DNA of 24,351 bases, from the NCBI GenBank assembly GCA_022712845.1, contig JAFLJV010000067.1, forward strand, positions 1 to 24,351. The letters run 5' to 3'. Below the pieces are notes generated by a model. That model ran no database searches. It was not told the DNA's origin and saw only the letters and a list, made by a program, of their open reading frames with translations. Each line of letters starts with the position of its first letter. Position 1 is the first letter of the stretch. This DNA comes from Sulfurimonas sp. (GTDB lineage Bacteria; Campylobacterota; Campylobacteria; Campylobacterales; Sulfurimonadaceae). Below are positions 22,323 through 24,351 of this stretch, one piece after another. Both the position numbers and the translations under genes were made by a program.

Positions 22323-23124
22323 TCATCTCCCTACAAAGCCTAGAGATAGTGAGGGCTACTCTATGAGATGGAATATGAAGATAATCATCATCAACTATAG
22401 AGATGTTTTTATTTTTAGAAGCATCAGTTGGAAGAGTGTACCAAGCTTTAAGAGCTCTCTTTATATCTACTTGAGATTCTGTTGCATGAGAATGTAAAAT
22501 AATTATCTGTTGTGGATTTAAAGCTATAACATTTTCGTAGTTTAAAACAGGTTGAGAAGTTAGGTTATTCGTATAAGCGTTTGTATTTCCACACTCTTTT
22601 ATGATATCTTCAAAGAAAATATCATGTCCAGCTATATATATACCACCTCTTAAGTCTTCATGCAAACCATAAACTATCATAACACTATGTGATTGTTTGT
22701 TTTTAGGTGCGTTTGTTATAGCGTTATCGATATTTTTAAGTAATTTATTTGCATTTTTAGAATTTATTTTTTTTTCTAAAATTTTAATTGAGTTTTTTAT
22801 GGAGCTTAGAGTTTTTAAATTTAATTTTAGTGTTTTAATTTTAAAGTATCTAAGTTTAGCAAGAGTTAACTCATTAAACTCTTGTCCAACAACTAAAGTT
22901 GGAGAAAGAGAGATAATTTTTTCAATATTTGGATTTGTATAACTTCCAATAATAGGTAGTTTTCTTGCTTTTTTTGGGTATAAAGAGTAACTACTAGTAG
23001 CAACTAAAGTATCACCTTTATTAAGAGCATAAAATATCTCTGTGATAGATGGGCTAAGAGAGATTATTCTCTCATTAGCGTTAAGGGTAAGTATAAAAAA
23101 TAATAAAATAAAAATAGTTTTTAT
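22315..23124 (-). CDS. btuF: BtuF-like periplasmic binding protein, apparent ATA start
   Basis: The reading frame continues far upstream of the first in-frame ATG (22680) without a stop and encodes a complete class III binding protein of about 269 residues. It has a signal peptide (KTIFILLFFILTLNA), then NERIISLSPSITEIFYAL, LPIIGSYTNPNIEKIISLSP, and the C-terminal lobe with GHDIFFEDIIKECG and LHIPSHR. No ATG, GTG or TTG exists in frame at the 5' end. The ATA at 23124-23122 lies 6 bases after a perfect AAGGA, exactly where ATG is expected. The nearby ATG at 23129 is out of frame and stops after two codons. The gene follows the receptor by 9 bases and overlaps btuD by 8. Either a lost start codon or a rare ATA start. 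Confidence 0.78.
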   Translation of the reverse strand: MKTIFILLFFILTLNANERIISLSPSITEIFYALNKGDTLVATSSYSLYPKKARKLPIIGSYTNPNIEKIISLSPTLVVGQEFNELTLAKLRYFKIKTLKLNLKTLSSIKNSIKILEKKINSKNANKLLKNIDNAITNAPKNKQSHSVMIVYGLHEDLRGGIYIAGHDIFFEDIIKECGNTNAYTNNLTSQPVLNYENVIALNPQQIIILHSHATESQVDIKRALKAWYTLPTDASKNKNISIVDDDYLHIPSHRVALTISRLCREMND

Positions 23125-23133
23125 AACATATCC

Positions 23134-24351
23134 TTAAAAATTGGCATTTATGCCTATGTACCCACTTAGAGGGGCAGTTGTATAACCATTTGATGTCTGA
23201 TAGTAAGTATTAAATATATTATCAACTTTAAGATAGATAGAGAAATTTTTATTTATATCATAGTTTGTTACAAGGTTAGCAACTGTATATTTTCCAGTTT
23301 GTACACCTTGGTCGTTTTTTTTATCAAATCTCTCTCCAACATACTCTCCAAAAATACCAATATGAAGTTTGTCAATTGGATAATAATCAAGAGTTAGCTT
23401 TAGTGTTTCTTTAGCTCTTCTTGCTAAATTTTTCCCGTCTTTATCTTTTGCACTAAGTATAGTACCATTTAAAGAGAGTAAAATATCATTAGTAATATTT
23501 TGAGAGTACTCAAATTCAAAACCTTTAAATATACTCTCTCCATCAAGGTTTTTATAAATAGCTGGATTACCACCCCATCCATCTGGATCATACCACTCTA
23601 TTAGGTCTGTTACTTCATTGCGAAAATAGGTAATTTTAAAGTTTTTATAACCAAAAGAGATGTCAGAACTTATGGTGTTCTCAGGGTTTAAGTCATTATT
23701 TAAAGCACCCCATGGATTTAATTCTTGAACTATATTTGGAACATTATAGGCAGTTCCAATATTTGAAGTGATAAACGTCTCTTCATTTAAATTATACTTA
23801 ACTCCTAGTTTTGCTGTAGTTTTAGAATCAAAATTATTATAGTTATCATGTCTAATGCTTTGAGATAAAATAAGTTTATCAAAAATATTAGAGTTAGTTA
23901 GATAGATATAGTTGTTTTTATTTTTTTTATACTTTGCTGAATTATCAGTCATAATATAATCAACTTCATCACTGCTAGAGCCTAATCCTAAAATCAGGTT
24001 GCTATCTTGATAATATTTTATATTATCCATTAGCTCAATATTTTTATGTTCACCCATGAACTCTTTTACATATTCAGAACCAAACTGTGCAACAGTACCA
24101 ATTTCATCTCTTGAGAATTCACTTTTTTCTACTTTAAGTGTAAAATTATGATTATTGTATGTTTGTAAATAAGATAGATTATAGATTCTATTTGAAACAT
24201 CACTTTTTAAAGTGGTGTCATTAGCATTACCAAAACTATCATACTCCTTTAGGGCATCTATATCTGTTATGTTTAAACTGATTTTTGAAGTATCAGTTAT
24301 GTTGTAGTTTGCTTTTAGGTTTAGAGTAGTGTTTGAATAAGCATCATCCTC
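23134..24351 (-). CDS. btuB: TonB-dependent outer-membrane receptor, BtuB-like (5' part outside the window)
   Basis: The last 405 residues of a TonB-dependent beta-barrel receptor. The frame is open to the right edge of the window, so the ATG at 24057 is internal and the plug domain and TonB box are not visible. Barrel landmarks include SKTTAKLGVKYNLNEETFIT, NIGTAYNVPNIVQELNPWG, NPENTISSDISFGYKNFKI, FEYSQNITNDILLSLNGTIL, and the C-terminal NIFNTYYQTSNGYTTAPLSG then GINANF ending in Phe. The start of the operon with btuF, btuD, btuC, the Cys-rich gene and bluB; that context makes corrinoid the likely ligand. Any B12 riboswitch would lie beyond the window. Confidence 0.85.
   Translation of the reverse strand, partial: EDDAYSNTTLNLKANYNITDTSKISLNITDIDALKEYDSFGNANDTTLKSDVSNRIYNLSYLQTYNNHNFTLKVEKSEFSRDEIGTVAQFGSEYVKEFMGEHKNIELMDNIKYYQDSNLILGLGSSSDEVDYIMTDNSAKYKKNKNNYIYLTNSNIFDKLILSQSIRHDNYNNFDSKTTAKLGVKYNLNEETFITSNIGTAYNVPNIVQELNPWGALNNDLNPENTISSDISFGYKNFKITYFRNEVTDLIEWYDPDGWGGNPAIYKNLDGESIFKGFEFEYSQNITNDILLSLNGTILSAKDKDGKNLARRAKETLKLTLDYYPIDKLHIGIFGEYVGERFDKKNDQGVQTGKYTVANLVTNYDINKNFSIYLKVDNIFNTYYQTSNGYTTAPLSGYIGINANF

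Noticed and set aside
22315..22680. A 121-residue stand-alone protein starting at the ATG at 22680
   Set aside because: The same frame runs open upstream to 23124 and encodes a signal peptide and the N-terminal lobe of a BtuF-like protein, so the ATG is internal.
22697..22942. Plus-strand 81-residue frame opposite btuF
   Set aside because: It covers the N-terminal lobe of btuF in antisense and has no recognisable features.
23134..24057. A complete 307-residue outer-membrane protein starting at 24057
   Set aside because: The frame is open to the window edge with typical barrel strands upstream; it is the 3' part of a TonB-dependent receptor.

Overview
The window is AT-rich, with Shine-Dalgarno AAGGA-type starts, tightly packed operons and protein families typical of Campylobacterota (Epsilonproteobacteria). 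A Sulfurimonas/Sulfuricurvum/Arcobacter-like host is the best guess from gene content and residue composition, but I could not test this by a search. No rRNA, tRNA, CRISPR array, insertion sequence or origin was seen, and no gene-free stretch exceeds about 210 bases.

Left part (1-9.2 kb), mostly housekeeping: a B12-binding radical SAM protein (minus); an MFS permease (plus) behind a row of 11-bp-phased TTAA repeats; a DUF309/DUF481 pair (minus); an M20 aminoacylase/hippurate-hydrolase-like peptidase (plus); a BrnT-like toxin/CopG-like antitoxin pair (minus) with a clear promoter and an operator-like palindrome; a small unknown membrane protein (minus); and a 933-residue SUV3-like DExH helicase (plus).

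Right part (9.2-24.35 kb), all on the minus strand. In transcription order: a TonB-dependent receptor (btuB-like, cut by the window edge), a periplasmic binding protein (btuF-like, with ATA where the start codon should be), ABC ATPase (btuD-like), permease (btuC-like), a cysteine-rich small protein interrupted by an in-frame amber codon, bluB, then a two-gene islet (DUF6161-like membrane protein plus a Fic enzyme), then cobQ-cobU-cobS-cobC-cobT. A metal-uptake set follows: a small secreted His/Cys protein, an outer-membrane porin, a ZnuA-like binding protein and a ZnuB-like permease, with no ATPase.

Taken together, the B12 genes import corrinoid across both membranes, make the lower ligand dimethylbenzimidazole (BluB), activate it (CobT), amidate the corrin ring (CobQ), activate the cobinamide side chain (CobU), join the two halves (CobS) and remove the phosphate (CobC). 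Corrin-ring synthesis, CbiB and the cobalt adenosyltransferase are not in the window. The best candidates for something undescribed are: the DUF6161-Fic islet in the middle of the B12 locus with ATATGG-type palindromes at both ends; the amber-interrupted Cys-rich gene and the ATG-less btuF in the same operon; and the ATPase-less metal-uptake set with its CxxCH-bearing small protein.
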